Source: Sphingomonadaceae bacterium PASS1 (GTDB taxonomy: Bacteria > Pseudomonadota > Alphaproteobacteria > Sphingomonadales > Sphingomonadaceae). Taken from it: 64,000 nt of DNA. The notes beneath the pieces were generated by a model. That model was given only the letters and a program-made list of their open reading frames with translations. It was not told where the DNA came from and made no database searches. The DNA is taken from contig NKIR01000002.1 in assembly GCA_002255985.1 (NCBI GenBank), positions 1-64,000 on the forward strand, given 5' to 3'. A program made the position numbers and the translations under genes. Shown here piece by piece: positions 34,367 through 44,095 of this stretch; within the stretch, counting starts at the first letter, position 1; each line of letters begins with the position of its first letter.

Positions 34367-35337
34367 GCAGGCGCGGCCTTCGGCGCATCCATCCATGCGG
34401 ACACCTGCCGGGCAATCGCCGCATACGCGTCGCTAATGGGGCCTTCATCCAGTGCCGGTGGGTTGCCCGCATCGCTTGCCATGCGGATTTTGATATCCAA
34501 CGGAATGCGACCCAAGAACGGAATACCCAATTCCTTTGCCGCGGCTTCTGCTCCGCCCGAACCAAAAGGATCGCTCATTTCACCGCAATGCGGACAGAGA
34601 TAACCTGCCATATTTTCAACGAGCCCAATGATCGGAACTTTCGCCGTGTCAAAAAAGCTGATGGCGCGGGTAGCATCAATCAACGCCAAATCCTGCGGGG
34701 TGGAAATGATAACGGCACCGACGGGCTTGTGTTTTTGGATCATCGACAACTGGATGTCACCGGTGCCCGGCGGCATATCGACCACTATGTCGCGCACATC
34801 GCCCCATTTAGCGTCGACAAGCTGCGACAGGGCATTGCCCGCCATGGGGCCACGCCACGCAATGGCCTGACCCGGATTGACCAACTGGCCCATCGACAGG
34901 AAAGGCACGCCGCCAGCGCCCATTACGGGTATCATATTCTTGCCTTCGGCTTCAGGCTTCACGCCCTCAACACCCATCAACCGTGGTTGCGATGGACCGT
35001 AGATATCGGCATCAACCAGCCCAACCGATCGGCCTGCCCGCGCCATGGCGATGGCAAGGTTCGTCGACAGCGTTGATTTACCTACGCCACCTTTGCCGCT
35101 GGCCACAGCGATCAAGCGCGGCGTAATCCGCTCAGCGGTCAACATGATCCGAACCGACGTCGCCCCTGCGCGTTCAACGGCGCTGCGAACATCGGCCTCC
35201 ATTTGCGCGCGCGCATCCTCGTTCAATCCCGACACATCGAGCACAAGCGAAACCGCTCCATCGGTGATTTTCAAACCGCTTGCGCGTGCGCCGGCAACGG
35301 CGGAAATGGCATGAGAAAAATCTTCAATATTTGGCAT
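34363..35337 (-). CDS. mrp: Mrp/ApbC family iron-sulfur carrier ATPase
   Basis: A 324-residue P-loop protein: N-terminal MIP18-like domain (1-70), deviant Walker A GKGGVGKST (81-89), and a CPHC motif at Cys248/Cys251 that bridges a [4Fe-4S] cluster between monomers. It hands clusters to target proteins in the cytoplasm. The stop overlaps the next gene's start (ATGA), so cluster delivery to the molybdo-oxidoreductase system is suggested. It is divergent from hflK, 71 bases away. Confidence 0.95.
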   Translation of the reverse strand: MPNIEDFSHAISAVAGARASGLKITDGAVSLVLDVSGLNEDARAQMEADVRSAVERAGATSVRIMLTAERITPRLIAVASGKGGVGKSTLSTNLAIAMARAGRSVGLVDADIYGPSQPRLMGVEGVKPEAEGKNMIPVMGAGGVPFLSMGQLVNPGQAIAWRGPMAGNALSQLVDAKWGDVRDIVVDMPPGTGDIQLSMIQKHKPVGAVIISTPQDLALIDATRAISFFDTAKVPIIGLVENMAGYLCPHCGEMSDPFGSGGAEAAAKELGIPFLGRIPLDIKIRMASDAGNPPALDEGPISDAYAAIARQVSAWMDAPKAAPA

Positions 35338-35408
35338 ATCATGCCGAATAGATTCAGAATTGCGGGATTGACACTGTTTTTCTGAAAAACCGCTACTACA
35401 TAGACTTT

Positions 35409-36530
35409 ATGAGCAAGAAAATTGACGAGCAGGGGTCACAAATTTTGGCGGTAGAAGGCAAAGGACCGTGGGATTCAGAAGATTCCCACGACACCGGTAC
35501 ATCCGGTAACGCAAATGAAAAAGGCGGCCGATCAAAGCCTGATCCGGTTAATCCGTGGGACCCAACACCGGAAGGTGCGGCGAAACAATCGCGCACCCGC
35601 GGCCCATCACTGGAAGAATTGCTGCGCCGCAAAGGCGGTGGCTTTGGTGGCATTCCGCAACGGCCGGATGGCAAAAGCTGGTGGCCGCTTATCGTCGGTG
35701 GCTTTCTTGTGCTCTGGCTGGTCTGGTCGACAATCCACCGGATTGGCCCTGAACAAGAAGGCGTTGTAACCCAGCTTGGCAAATATGCCCGTACGGTGCA
35801 GCCCGGCATTCGTTTCACGCTGCCCTCGCCCATCGAGAATATCACCAAGATTGATACCAAGCAGATCCAGACGACCTCAATCGGTTCGCCCAAGGCAAGC
35901 AGTGAAAATCTGGTCCTGACCAAAGACCAGAGCATCATTGATATGGCCTATGACGTCCGCTGGTCGATCAAGAGCCCCTCATTGTTCCTGTTCCAACTCG
36001 ACAGCCCTGAAGGCACCGTCAAGGAAGTCGCGGAAAGCGCCATGCGCGCCGCCGTTGCCAATTATGATTTGACCCAAGCCATTGGCCCGGGCCGTGGTGC
36101 AATCGAATTGGAAGTGCGCCGCCGCATGCAGCAGATATTGGACGAATATCGCGCCGGTGTGTTGGTGCAGAGCATTTCAATCCGTCAATCAGACCCACCG
36201 GCTGAAGTGAATGACGCATTCCGCGAAGTAAACGCGGCGCAACAACGCCGCGAGAGCTATCTGAACGATGCCCGTGCTTATGCCAGCCGCGTTACCGAGT
36301 TGGCTCTGGGTGAAACTGCCGAGTTCGACAAGATTTACGTGCAGTATAAGGAAGCGCCCGAAGTCACCAAAAGGCGGCTGTATTACGAAACGATGGAGCA
36401 GGTGCTTGGCAAGGTCGACAAGACGATTGTCGAAACCGGCGGCGTGACGCCGTACCTCCCGCTCCCTGAATTTCAGAAAAAGGCCGCACAAAAGGCTGAA
36501 CCCGTTGTTGTGACAGGAAAAAAGCAATGA
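35409..36530 (+). CDS. hflK: FtsH protease modulator HflK
   Basis: A 373-residue band-7/SPFH membrane protein. An N-terminal cytoplasmic stretch rich in Gly, Pro and Asp (1-90, GRSKPDPVNPWDPTPEG) precedes one transmembrane helix (about 92-109) and the SPFH domain with GPEQEGVVTQLGKYARTVQPGIRF. With HflC it forms the large periplasmic cage that modulates FtsH. No ribosome site is seen before the ATG; TTGACA at 35368 may be part of the promoter, leaving a very short leader. The stop overlaps hflC by four bases. Confidence 0.95.
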   Translation: MSKKIDEQGSQILAVEGKGPWDSEDSHDTGTSGNANEKGGRSKPDPVNPWDPTPEGAAKQSRTRGPSLEELLRRKGGGFGGIPQRPDGKSWWPLIVGGFLVLWLVWSTIHRIGPEQEGVVTQLGKYARTVQPGIRFTLPSPIENITKIDTKQIQTTSIGSPKASSENLVLTKDQSIIDMAYDVRWSIKSPSLFLFQLDSPEGTVKEVAESAMRAAVANYDLTQAIGPGRGAIELEVRRRMQQILDEYRAGVLVQSISIRQSDPPAEVNDAFREVNAAQQRRESYLNDARAYASRVTELALGETAEFDKIYVQYKEAPEVTKRRLYYETMEQVLGKVDKTIVETGGVTPYLPLPEFQKKAAQKAEPVVVTGKKQ

Positions 36531-37372
36531 TGACGAATATCATCAGAAACCCGATTTATCTGGCATTGATTGGGATCGGTACCCTCATTTTGTTGAGCAT
36601 GTCGGTCACCATCGTCCCTGAAACGCAACAAGCGATTATCAGCAGCTACGGCAAGGTTGATCGCGTCGTGAACAAATATCGTCCGAACGAACGCTTTGGC
36701 GAAACGCGTGCGGGCCTCACCTTCCGTGTGCCGCTTGTTGAACAAATCCAGATTATCGACAAGCGCGTGTTGAGCGTCGAAATGGATCAACAGGAAGTGC
36801 TTTCGACGGACCAACTGCGCTTACAAGTTGACGCTTTTGCCCGGTTCCGTGTCACGCAACCTGATGTGATGTATCGGACCATCCGTACCGAAGATCGCCT
36901 ACGCGACCAGTTGAAGACAATCTTGGGCTCATCGCTTCGCAACGAACTGGGTAAGCGCACCTTTGTTGCCTTGCTGAGTGCCGAGCGCGGCGAAGTTATG
37001 GAAAATATCCAGACTGCTCTGAACCGTGAAGCCAAGAAATATGGCGCCGAAGTCATTGATGTCCGCATTAAGCGCGCCGATTTGCCCGCAGCAACGCTGC
37101 AGTCGGCCTATAACCGGATGCGCAGCGCGCGTAATCAGGAAGCGATCGCCATTGATGCCGAGGGGCAGAAAGAAGCACAGATTATCCGCGCAGACGCCGA
37201 AGCAGAAGCTGCACGCATCTACGCCATAAGCTATGGCAAGGATCCAGGTTTCTATGACTTCTACCGCGCCATGCAGAGCTATCGCCAGACATTCCAGAAT
37301 GGCGAGGGATCAAGCAACATCATATTGTCGCCTCAAAACGCGTATCTTGAGAAATTCCGTACCGGGCGTTAA
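36527..37372 (+). CDS. hflC: FtsH protease modulator HflC
   Basis: A 281-residue SPFH protein with one N-terminal membrane helix (about 9-29) and the core VDRVVNKYRPNERFGETRAGLTFRVPLVEQIQIIDKRVL. The long helix with DAEGQKEAQIIRADAEAEAARIYA (about 205-228) is a band-7 hallmark. It pairs with HflK. A Do-like protease follows 127 bases later, giving the known hflK-hflC-degP order of alphaproteobacteria. Confidence 0.95.
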   Translation: MMTNIIRNPIYLALIGIGTLILLSMSVTIVPETQQAIISSYGKVDRVVNKYRPNERFGETRAGLTFRVPLVEQIQIIDKRVLSVEMDQQEVLSTDQLRLQVDAFARFRVTQPDVMYRTIRTEDRLRDQLKTILGSSLRNELGKRTFVALLSAERGEVMENIQTALNREAKKYGAEVIDVRIKRADLPAATLQSAYNRMRSARNQEAIAIDAEGQKEAQIIRADAEAEAARIYAISYGKDPGFYDFYRAMQSYRQTFQNGEGSSNIILSPQNAYLEKFRTGR

Positions 37373-37498
37373 TCGAACGACAGATGACTTTGGCCGATTG
37401 GATGGCATCCATTCAATTGGCGTTAAGCTTTACCACGCCATCGAATGGGCGACTTTCGGGCGTGCTGCCCAAATGAATATACGAGAGGAATGATATCC

Positions 37499-38986
37499 GT
37501 GCGTTACGCTTATGCAGTTACCACCGCGCTTTTGATGACAGGCGGCGCCGTAGCTTTGGTCAACGACAATCCCGTGACCGCGCAAACCGGCCTTGCTGTT
37601 TCGGAACAAGCTAATCTCGCGCCCGGCGGCGCACCGTCGAGCTTTGCAGACTTGGCCGCACAGTTGCAGCCAGCGGTGGTCAACATCGCCACGCGTCAAA
37701 AGGTGCAAGTCGCCACCAGCTTTAACCCGCTAACCGGCGAACGTCGTCCTGTAACACAGGAACAAGCAAGCGGCGGTTCGGGCTTTTTGATCTCGAGCGA
37801 TGGCTACATTGTGACCAACAACCATGTCGTCGCGGGTGGTCCATCGGGCGACGCTGTTGACCGCGTGACCGTCACCTTGTTTGATGGCAAAGAATATGAG
37901 GCCGAAATTGTGGGCCGCGACCCATCTTCCGATATCGCACTGCTTAAAATCCGTGCGACCGATTTGCCATTCGTCAAAATGGCAGATTCCAAGAAAAGCC
38001 GTGTGGGCGACTGGGTCATTGCAATCGGTAACCCGCTTGGCCTTGGCAACACGGTGACCGCGGGCATTATCTCCGCGCTTCAGCGCAACATTGGAGCCGG
38101 CGGCGCCTATGACCGCTTCATTCAAACCGATACCGCTATCAACCCCGGCAACTCGGGTGGTCCGTTGTTCAACCTCAAGGGCGAAGTCGTTGGCATCAAC
38201 AACCGCCTGATCTCGCCAGTGGGCGCTAACATCGGCGTCGGATTTGCCATTCCCGCTGAAGAAGCCATTCCTGTTGTCGAATCTCTGAAAAAAGGCGTCC
38301 GTCCGGAACGCGGCTATTTGGGGATCAGCATCAAACCCGTGGATGAGGATACTGCCGACGCGCTTGGTATGGAAAAGAACCGCGGCGAATTTGTCGCGCG
38401 CGTTGTCGCTGGCGAAGCCGCTGATAAGGCTGGCCTGAAAGAAGGCGACATCGTTCTGCGTGTCAATGACCGCGAGGTTTCGCCGGAAGCCACGCTGTCG
38501 TTCATCGTCGCCAATATCAAACCTGGCACACGCATTCCGCTCGATATCTTGCGTGAAGGCAAGCCGCTGAAACTTACCGCAACTGTTGGCGCACGCCCTC
38601 CAGAAGAGAAGTTGGCGCAAAGCAATTTCAATCCTGAAGAAAACAAGGATTTCGATCAGCAAACCGACACGCCTGATTCAAAGATCGTGCGTGATACGCT
38701 GGGTATCAGCGTTATTCCGCTTGATGCCGAAATCGCGCGCGCACTTGGCATGACGACTGACATAAAGGGTGTCGTTGTTGACGTTCCGGGCACGGGCACG
38801 GGTGCGCAGGTTGGTCTGCGTCGTGGTGACGTCATCGTATCGGCAAACTACAAGCCATTGAGTACGGCTGCAGCACTCGGCGCCGCCGTCAAGGAAGCAC
38901 AGGCAGCTGGTCGTGGTGCTATCTTGCTTGGGGTCAAACGCCGCGGTGCCGCCACGCAATATGTGACGGTACGTTTGGAAAAATAA
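37499..38986 (+). CDS. Do-like periplasmic serine protease (DegP/MucD family)
   Basis: A 495-residue HtrA protease with signal peptide, trypsin-like domain and two PDZ domains (about 265-360 and 400-490). The catalytic triad is His109 (TNNHVVAGG), Asp145 (SSDIALLKI) and Ser219 (NPGNSGGPL). It degrades misfolded envelope proteins. I choose the GTG at 37499: GAGAGGA lies nine bases upstream and the signal peptide then begins with RYAYAVTTALLM; an ATG at 37490 touches that ribosome site. An inverted repeat CATTC..GGCGT / ACGCC..GAATG (37410-37447) lies in the leader. Confidence 0.94.
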   Translation: MRYAYAVTTALLMTGGAVALVNDNPVTAQTGLAVSEQANLAPGGAPSSFADLAAQLQPAVVNIATRQKVQVATSFNPLTGERRPVTQEQASGGSGFLISSDGYIVTNNHVVAGGPSGDAVDRVTVTLFDGKEYEAEIVGRDPSSDIALLKIRATDLPFVKMADSKKSRVGDWVIAIGNPLGLGNTVTAGIISALQRNIGAGGAYDRFIQTDTAINPGNSGGPLFNLKGEVVGINNRLISPVGANIGVGFAIPAEEAIPVVESLKKGVRPERGYLGISIKPVDEDTADALGMEKNRGEFVARVVAGEAADKAGLKEGDIVLRVNDREVSPEATLSFIVANIKPGTRIPLDILREGKPLKLTATVGARPPEEKLAQSNFNPEENKDFDQQTDTPDSKIVRDTLGISVIPLDAEIARALGMTTDIKGVVVDVPGTGTGAQVGLRRGDVIVSANYKPLSTAAALGAAVKEAQAAGRGAILLGVKRRGAATQYVTVRLEK

Positions 38987-39025
38987 GGCAGTTGTCGGCC
39001 GTGCCAGGGTGGTGCTAGTTAAGCT

Positions 39026-40228
39026 ATGGACTTAATAAGCACTGGCTGGCGCGACGACGCCGAAGACATCCTTCCCGACCTGATCGCTCTGCGCCGCGCA
39101 ATTCATGCCGAGCCTGAGCTTGGCCTGCAAAACCCCAAGACATTGACTAAAATCAAGGCCGCGCTTGCTGGGCTGCCGTTGGAGCTGCGTGAAGGGCCAT
39201 CAACCACAGGGCTCATCGCGACCCTGAAAGGCCCGGCCAATGGCCGTACGGTGCTTCTACGTGGCGATATGGACGCGTTACCGCTCCAGGAGGACACTGG
39301 CCTTGATTACAGATCACTGACCGATGGCGCAATGCATGCGTGCGGGCATGATACCCATGTCGCGATGCTCGTTGGTGCGGCCAAGATGCTCTGTGCGAAA
39401 AGAGACCAGCTCGCCGGCACCGTCCAATTCATGTTCCAGCCCGGCGAAGAAGGCCACCATGGCGCGCGCTTCATGCTCGACGACGGCTTAATTGATCCGC
39501 TGCCCGACGCCGCCTTTGCCTTGCACATCATGCCCAACGCCCCGCGCGGAGTGTTTAGCGGCCGAAACGGAACATTGCTGGCGTCAGCTGATGTCTTAAC
39601 CATTACCGTCAAGGGCGCGGGCGGCCACGCGTCGATGCCGCATGACGCCGTTGATCCCATACCCGTTGCCTGCGAAATCGTATCGGCCATCCAGACGATG
39701 GTCACGCGCAAGATTTCCGTGTTTGACCCGGCCGTCATCACCATTGCCAAAATCACAGCAGGCACGACCAACAACATCATTCCGGAAACCGCGCATCTTT
39801 TGGGCACTATCCGTACATTGTCGCCGCAGTCACGCGCGCGCGTGGCCGAGGAACTGCATCGTCTCGCCCCGGGAATTGCGGCGGCCCATGGTTGCAGCGC
39901 CGAAGTCCACATCGAAAAAGGCTTCCCTGTCACGGTCTGCGACGACCGTGCGGTTCAATTCGGTAAAGCCGTGGTTGAAGACATATTTGGCGCAGAAAGC
40001 TGGATCACGCTCGATACGCCGATCATGGGCGCCGAAGATTTCGCCTATGTCCTTGAAAAAGTACCCGGCGCAATGTTCTTCTTGGGCGCGTCACATGAGG
40101 GCGACGACTGGCGATCCTGCTGCGGCCTGCACTCGAACCGCATGGTCCTAGACGACAGCGTCATGGCCCGCGGAGCCGCCCTCCACGCCGCAATAGCCGA
40201 GCGGTATTTGTCCGAGGGCTTTGCGTAA
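39026..40228 (+). CDS. M20 family amidohydrolase (hippurate-hydrolase-like)
   Basis: A 400-residue zinc-dependent amidase. RGDMDALPLQEDTGL (about 85-99), HACGHDTHVAMLVGAAKML (metal ligands, about 106-124), and QPGEEGHHGARFMLDDGL (about 138-155) mark the M20 IAP/HipO group, which hydrolyses N-acyl amino acids; exact substrate unknown. It lies 39 bases after the Do protease on the same strand but no ribosome site is obvious. Convergent with the dipeptidase gene. Confidence 0.9.
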   Translation: MDLISTGWRDDAEDILPDLIALRRAIHAEPELGLQNPKTLTKIKAALAGLPLELREGPSTTGLIATLKGPANGRTVLLRGDMDALPLQEDTGLDYRSLTDGAMHACGHDTHVAMLVGAAKMLCAKRDQLAGTVQFMFQPGEEGHHGARFMLDDGLIDPLPDAAFALHIMPNAPRGVFSGRNGTLLASADVLTITVKGAGGHASMPHDAVDPIPVACEIVSAIQTMVTRKISVFDPAVITIAKITAGTTNNIIPETAHLLGTIRTLSPQSRARVAEELHRLAPGIAAAHGCSAEVHIEKGFPVTVCDDRAVQFGKAVVEDIFGAESWITLDTPIMGAEDFAYVLEKVPGAMFFLGASHEGDDWRSCCGLHSNRMVLDDSVMARGAALHAAIAERYLSEGFA

Positions 40229-40254
40229 CTTTTTATAACGCAAAGCCGCGACAG

Positions 40255-41451
40255 CTATTTCCCCGCAGCCTTTTCGACCCCGCGCATGACGCGTAGGGCG
40301 TTGCCTTGGGCTATTTTGGCAAGATCGCTCTTCGAATAGCCACGACGTACCAGTTCCGCGAACAGAGCCGGATAGGTCGATACGTTTTCCAATCCCACTG
40401 GCAGTTCATCCACACCGCCAAAGTCGCCGCCAATGCCGATATGGTCAATGCCGGCAACTTTGCGGATGTGGTCAATATGGTCAGCGACTTGCGCCAATGT
40501 TGCTTTTGGCTGAGGGTTTGCGGCAATCCATGCGTCTACGGCGGCTTTCTCGCCGACAGGGTTGCCGGAAAATTCCGTTTTCGCACGACCTGCCACCGCC
40601 GACCGTTCAAACTCCCATTGGCGGCGTTCGGGCGACGTGAAACCGGGGACAAATGTGACCATGACCACGCCGCCATTTTGCGGCAAACGCTTCAACACGG
40701 AGTCCGGCACGTTACGTGGATGTGGTGTGATGGCGCGGGCATTGCTGTGCGTGAACAGCACGGGCGCCGTGGTTTTATCCAACACGTCATGCATCGTTGC
40801 CTCTGACACATGGCTGATGTCCGCAATCATCCCCAGCCGGTTCATTTCCGCCAGCACTTCAAAACCAAATGGCGAAAGCCCATCATGCTTTGGCGCATCG
40901 GTCGCGCTGTCGGCCCAATCGGTCGTCAGGCTGTGCGTAATGGTCATGTACCGTGCGCCCAGCGCATAGGTTTGCCGCAGGATCTCAAGCGAGTCGCCGA
41001 TGGAATGTCCGCCTTCCATGCCAATCATCGACGCGATCTTGCCTGCCTTCATCGCGCGCTCCACCTCAGCGGCGGTCGATGCATAAGCAAAAGTCTCTGG
41101 ATAACGCGCAATCATCTGCCGCACGACGTCAATCTGCGCGATGGTGCGCGTTAATGCCTCATGCTTTGACAGTGCGGCATCGACATATACCGACCAAAAT
41201 TGTCCGCCGAGGAAGCCGGCCCGCGCGGTGCGGATATCGGTATGCGTTTTGGCAAGAACATCGGCCGGCAGTGCCGAGAGGTTGAATTTCGAGAAATCCC
41301 GATCGAACAGTTCCGCAATCTGGTGCGGCGTATCATTATGTCCGTCAATGATCGGGGACTTTGCCAGCACCTCCCGCGCGGTTTCTTCGGGGGTTGCGGC
41401 ATATGCCGGCGAGAGCGCAACCAAGGCAAAAAGCGGGAGCAGTTTTTTCAT
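40255..41451 (-). CDS. Exported membrane-type dipeptidase (M19 family)
   Basis: A 398-residue renal-dipeptidase-like hydrolase with a signal peptide (1-18, ending SPAYA). Metal ligands are visible in IDGHNDTPHQ (H-x-D), GMEGGHSIGD, DISHVSE and FTHSNARAI. It cleaves dipeptides or D-amino-acid dipeptides in the periplasm. Its start overlaps the nadB stop by four bases, so it is the third gene of the ABC ATPase-nadB-dipeptidase unit. The functional link to NAD synthesis is unclear. Confidence 0.92.
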   Translation of the reverse strand: MKKLLPLFALVALSPAYAATPEETAREVLAKSPIIDGHNDTPHQIAELFDRDFSKFNLSALPADVLAKTHTDIRTARAGFLGGQFWSVYVDAALSKHEALTRTIAQIDVVRQMIARYPETFAYASTAAEVERAMKAGKIASMIGMEGGHSIGDSLEILRQTYALGARYMTITHSLTTDWADSATDAPKHDGLSPFGFEVLAEMNRLGMIADISHVSEATMHDVLDKTTAPVLFTHSNARAITPHPRNVPDSVLKRLPQNGGVVMVTFVPGFTSPERRQWEFERSAVAGRAKTEFSGNPVGEKAAVDAWIAANPQPKATLAQVADHIDHIRKVAGIDHIGIGGDFGGVDELPVGLENVSTYPALFAELVRRGYSKSDLAKIAQGNALRVMRGVEKAAGK

Positions 41452-43022
41452 GGGACCAACACGGTATCAACCGCCTCCTTTAGCGTTTCGGGATAATCGA
41501 GCGTGAAATGCAAACCCCGGCTTTCATGCCGCGACAAAGCGGACTGAATGATAAGCGCCGCGACCTCGACCAGGTTGCGCAGTTCAATCAGGTCAGGCGT
41601 CACACGGAAATGGCTGTAATAATCCGCAACTTCGCTGCGCAACAAATCGATACGGTGCTGTGCGCGTTCCAGCCGCTTGGTCGTGCGGACGATTCCGACA
41701 AAGTTCCACATAAACTGCCGGATTTCGCGCCAGCATTGCGCAATGACAACTTCTTCGTCGCTGTCCGTCACGCGGCTTTCATCCCACGCGCGGATGGGCG
41801 GCGGTGGCGGCAGGCTATCCCAATGGGAATCAATATGGCGCGCGCAGGCGTCACCAAAGACGAAGCATTCCAGCAGCGAATTGGACGCAAGGCGGTTGGC
41901 GCCATGAAGTCCGCTTTGCGTCACTTCGCCAGCCGCATACAGCCCCGGCGCATCGGTTCGGCCATCAAGGTCAACCAGAACACCGCCGCAGGTATAATGC
42001 TGCGCTGGCACCACAGGAATGGGCTCGCGCGTGATGTCGATGCCAAGCCCCATCAGCTTTTCATAAATGTTCGGGAAATGCCCCTTCACAAAATCCGCGG
42101 GCTTGTGGCTGATGTCCAAATGGACATAGTCAAGCCCGTCGCGCTTAATCTCCGCATCATTGGCGCGCGCCACGATATCGCGCGGCGCAAGCTCTGCGCG
42201 TTCGTCATAATCGGGCATATAGCGATGCCCGGTTTTGGGATTTTTCAATATCCCGCCTTCGCCGCGCACTGCCTCGGTAATGAGGAAGTTTTTCACCTCA
42301 AGATTGTACAGGCAGGTCGGGTGAAATTGCATGAATTCCATATTCGATACGCGGCAGCCCGCGCGCCACGCCATCGCAATGCCATCACCCGTCGCCCCGC
42401 GTGGTGCGGTGGAATAGAGATAGGTCCGTCCGGCACCCCCGCTGGCCAATATCGTGGCCCGCGCGGTGAACGCTTCCACCTGCCCCGTCTTGCGGTTGAG
42501 CGCATAGACGCCATGGACGCGTCCTGAGGTCGAAAACCGTTCTTGATGGCGGCCCGATATCAAATCAACGGCGACCATATCGGGCACCAGCACGATATTG
42601 GGATGCGCTCTCGCTGCGGCTTCCAATGCCTGCTGCACCGCCCATCCCGTGGCATCATCGACATGGACAATACGCCGGTGGCTGTGGCCACCCTCGCGTG
42701 TCAGATGCCAGTCATTGCCCTCAAGATTAAACGGCACGCCCAGCTTTGCCAGCCGCTCGATGGCCACAGGCGCATTTTCGACAACAAATTCGACGGTCGC
42801 ACGGTTGTTCAGCCCGGCCCCCGCGACCATTGTATCTTCGATATGGTTTTCGAAATTGTCGCCGGGCTCCAGCACCGCGGCGATGCCCCCTTGGGCCCAG
42901 GCTGTCGCGCCGTCGGATATCGCGCCCTTGGCCAATATGGCGACTTTTCGGCTTGTTGCGAGCTGCAGCGCAGCGGTTAATCCCGCTGCACCTGATCCGA
43001 TTATGAGGACATCGACGTCCAT
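41448..43022 (-). CDS. nadB: L-aspartate oxidase
   Basis: A 524-residue flavoprotein, first enzyme of de novo NAD synthesis, oxidising L-aspartate to iminoaspartate. The N-terminal FAD motif is VLIIGSGAAGLTAALQLA (about 5-22); EGGHSHRRIVHVDDATG and MPVPAQHYTCGG-like PVVPAQHYTCGGVLVDLDGRTDAPGLYAAGEV are typical. nadA and nadC are not next to it. It begins one base after the ABC ATPase stop, so expression is coupled. Confidence 0.94.
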   Translation of the reverse strand: MDVDVLIIGSGAAGLTAALQLATSRKVAILAKGAISDGATAWAQGGIAAVLEPGDNFENHIEDTMVAGAGLNNRATVEFVVENAPVAIERLAKLGVPFNLEGNDWHLTREGGHSHRRIVHVDDATGWAVQQALEAAARAHPNIVLVPDMVAVDLISGRHQERFSTSGRVHGVYALNRKTGQVEAFTARATILASGGAGRTYLYSTAPRGATGDGIAMAWRAGCRVSNMEFMQFHPTCLYNLEVKNFLITEAVRGEGGILKNPKTGHRYMPDYDERAELAPRDIVARANDAEIKRDGLDYVHLDISHKPADFVKGHFPNIYEKLMGLGIDITREPIPVVPAQHYTCGGVLVDLDGRTDAPGLYAAGEVTQSGLHGANRLASNSLLECFVFGDACARHIDSHWDSLPPPPPIRAWDESRVTDSDEEVVIAQCWREIRQFMWNFVGIVRTTKRLERAQHRIDLLRSEVADYYSHFRVTPDLIELRNLVEVAALIIQSALSRHESRGLHFTLDYPETLKEAVDTVLVP

Positions 43023-43940
43023 TTATGCACTGCTTGTGAGACGCAGGAAAACGTCTTCAAGGTCCGCTTCCTTGGTTGTCACGTCCAATATCCCAAGGCC
43101 GAGTCCCTGAATGGTCGCCAACACCTCGCCCGCATTCATGCGATCCTTGTTATAGGTAATCTCGATTGTACGCTCATTCACCAATTCGGATTTTTCAAAG
43201 GCGTCATGGGTAGGCGCGGCGGTGACATCGCGATCCAACGTCAGAACAACGGCCTTTTCCCGGGCCATGCCGACCAACTCGCGGGTTGGCTTGTTGGCGA
43301 TCAGCTGCCCATGGTTGATGATAGCGATGCGATCACACAATTGTTCGGCTTCTTCGAGATAGTGGGTGGTCAACACCACGGTCACGCCTTGCTTGTTCAG
43401 TTCAAGCACATAATCCCACAATTGTTGGCGCAGCTCGATATCGACACCAGCCGTGGGCTCATCGAGAACAATAACCGGCGGTGCGTGAACCATGGCTTTG
43501 GCCACCAGCAACCGTCTTTTCATGCCGCCCGACAAAGTCCGGGCATAGGCATCCGCCTTGTCCTCCAACCGGACAGCTTTCAGCAGCTCCATCGTCCGCC
43601 GCTTGGACTTGGGCACGCCATATAGACCCGCCTGCAATTCAAGCGCTTCCTTGGGCGTGAAGAAGGGATCAAACATGATTTCTTGCGGAACAATACCGAT
43701 CGATGCCTTGGCATTGCGTGGGTTTGCATCGATATCAAAACCCCAGATCGATGCGGAGCCGGAGCTTTTCATGACCATCCCGGCCAAGATGTTGATCAGG
43801 GTAGACTTGCCAGCGCCATTGGGGCCCAGAAGCCCGAAAATAGATCCCTGAGCGACGTCGAAACTGACATCGCTCAGCGCCTGTTTGCCGCCGGCATATT
43901 TTTTGGAGAGATTCTTTATCGAGATAGCTTGTTCAGACAT
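43023..43940 (-). CDS. ABC transporter ATP-binding protein (ABC-2 type)
   Basis: A 305-residue ATPase. Walker A is GPNGAGKST (about 39-47), the signature is LSGGMKRRL, Walker B is VIVLDEPTAGVD, and the C-terminal extension ends VTTKEADLEDVFLRLTSS, as in ABC-2 exporters of drugs, lipids or polysaccharides. The ATG at 43940 gives the usual MSEQAISIKNLSKKYAGG; another ATG is six bases upstream. No permease gene is adjacent, so its partner lies elsewhere. It heads the unit with nadB and the dipeptidase. Confidence 0.9.
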   Translation of the reverse strand: MSEQAISIKNLSKKYAGGKQALSDVSFDVAQGSIFGLLGPNGAGKSTLINILAGMVMKSSGSASIWGFDIDANPRNAKASIGIVPQEIMFDPFFTPKEALELQAGLYGVPKSKRRTMELLKAVRLEDKADAYARTLSGGMKRRLLVAKAMVHAPPVIVLDEPTAGVDIELRQQLWDYVLELNKQGVTVVLTTHYLEEAEQLCDRIAIINHGQLIANKPTRELVGMAREKAVVLTLDRDVTAAPTHDAFEKSELVNERTIEITYNKDRMNAGEVLATIQGLGLGILDVTTKEADLEDVFLRLTSSA

Positions 43941-44095
43941 ATGCATCCGATAGCGAAGGCCGCCCTTCTAAGCAATCACAGGAAATGGCCGGTTTCTGGC
44001 GTAACATGAAATGCGCCCGATGATTTGATGCGGGTGCTTGTGTTGTGGCGCGCTTGGAGAGAATATCTTTACCTTTTCGGCTTAAATGCTTGAGT

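Noticed and set aside
37730-38662. A 310-codon minus-strand frame opposite the Do protease
   Set aside because: The protease has a full catalytic triad and PDZ domains; the opposite frame has no recognisable features.
41508-42527. A 339-codon plus-strand frame opposite nadB
   Set aside because: nadB is certain from its FAD motif and length; the antisense frame shows no family signature.
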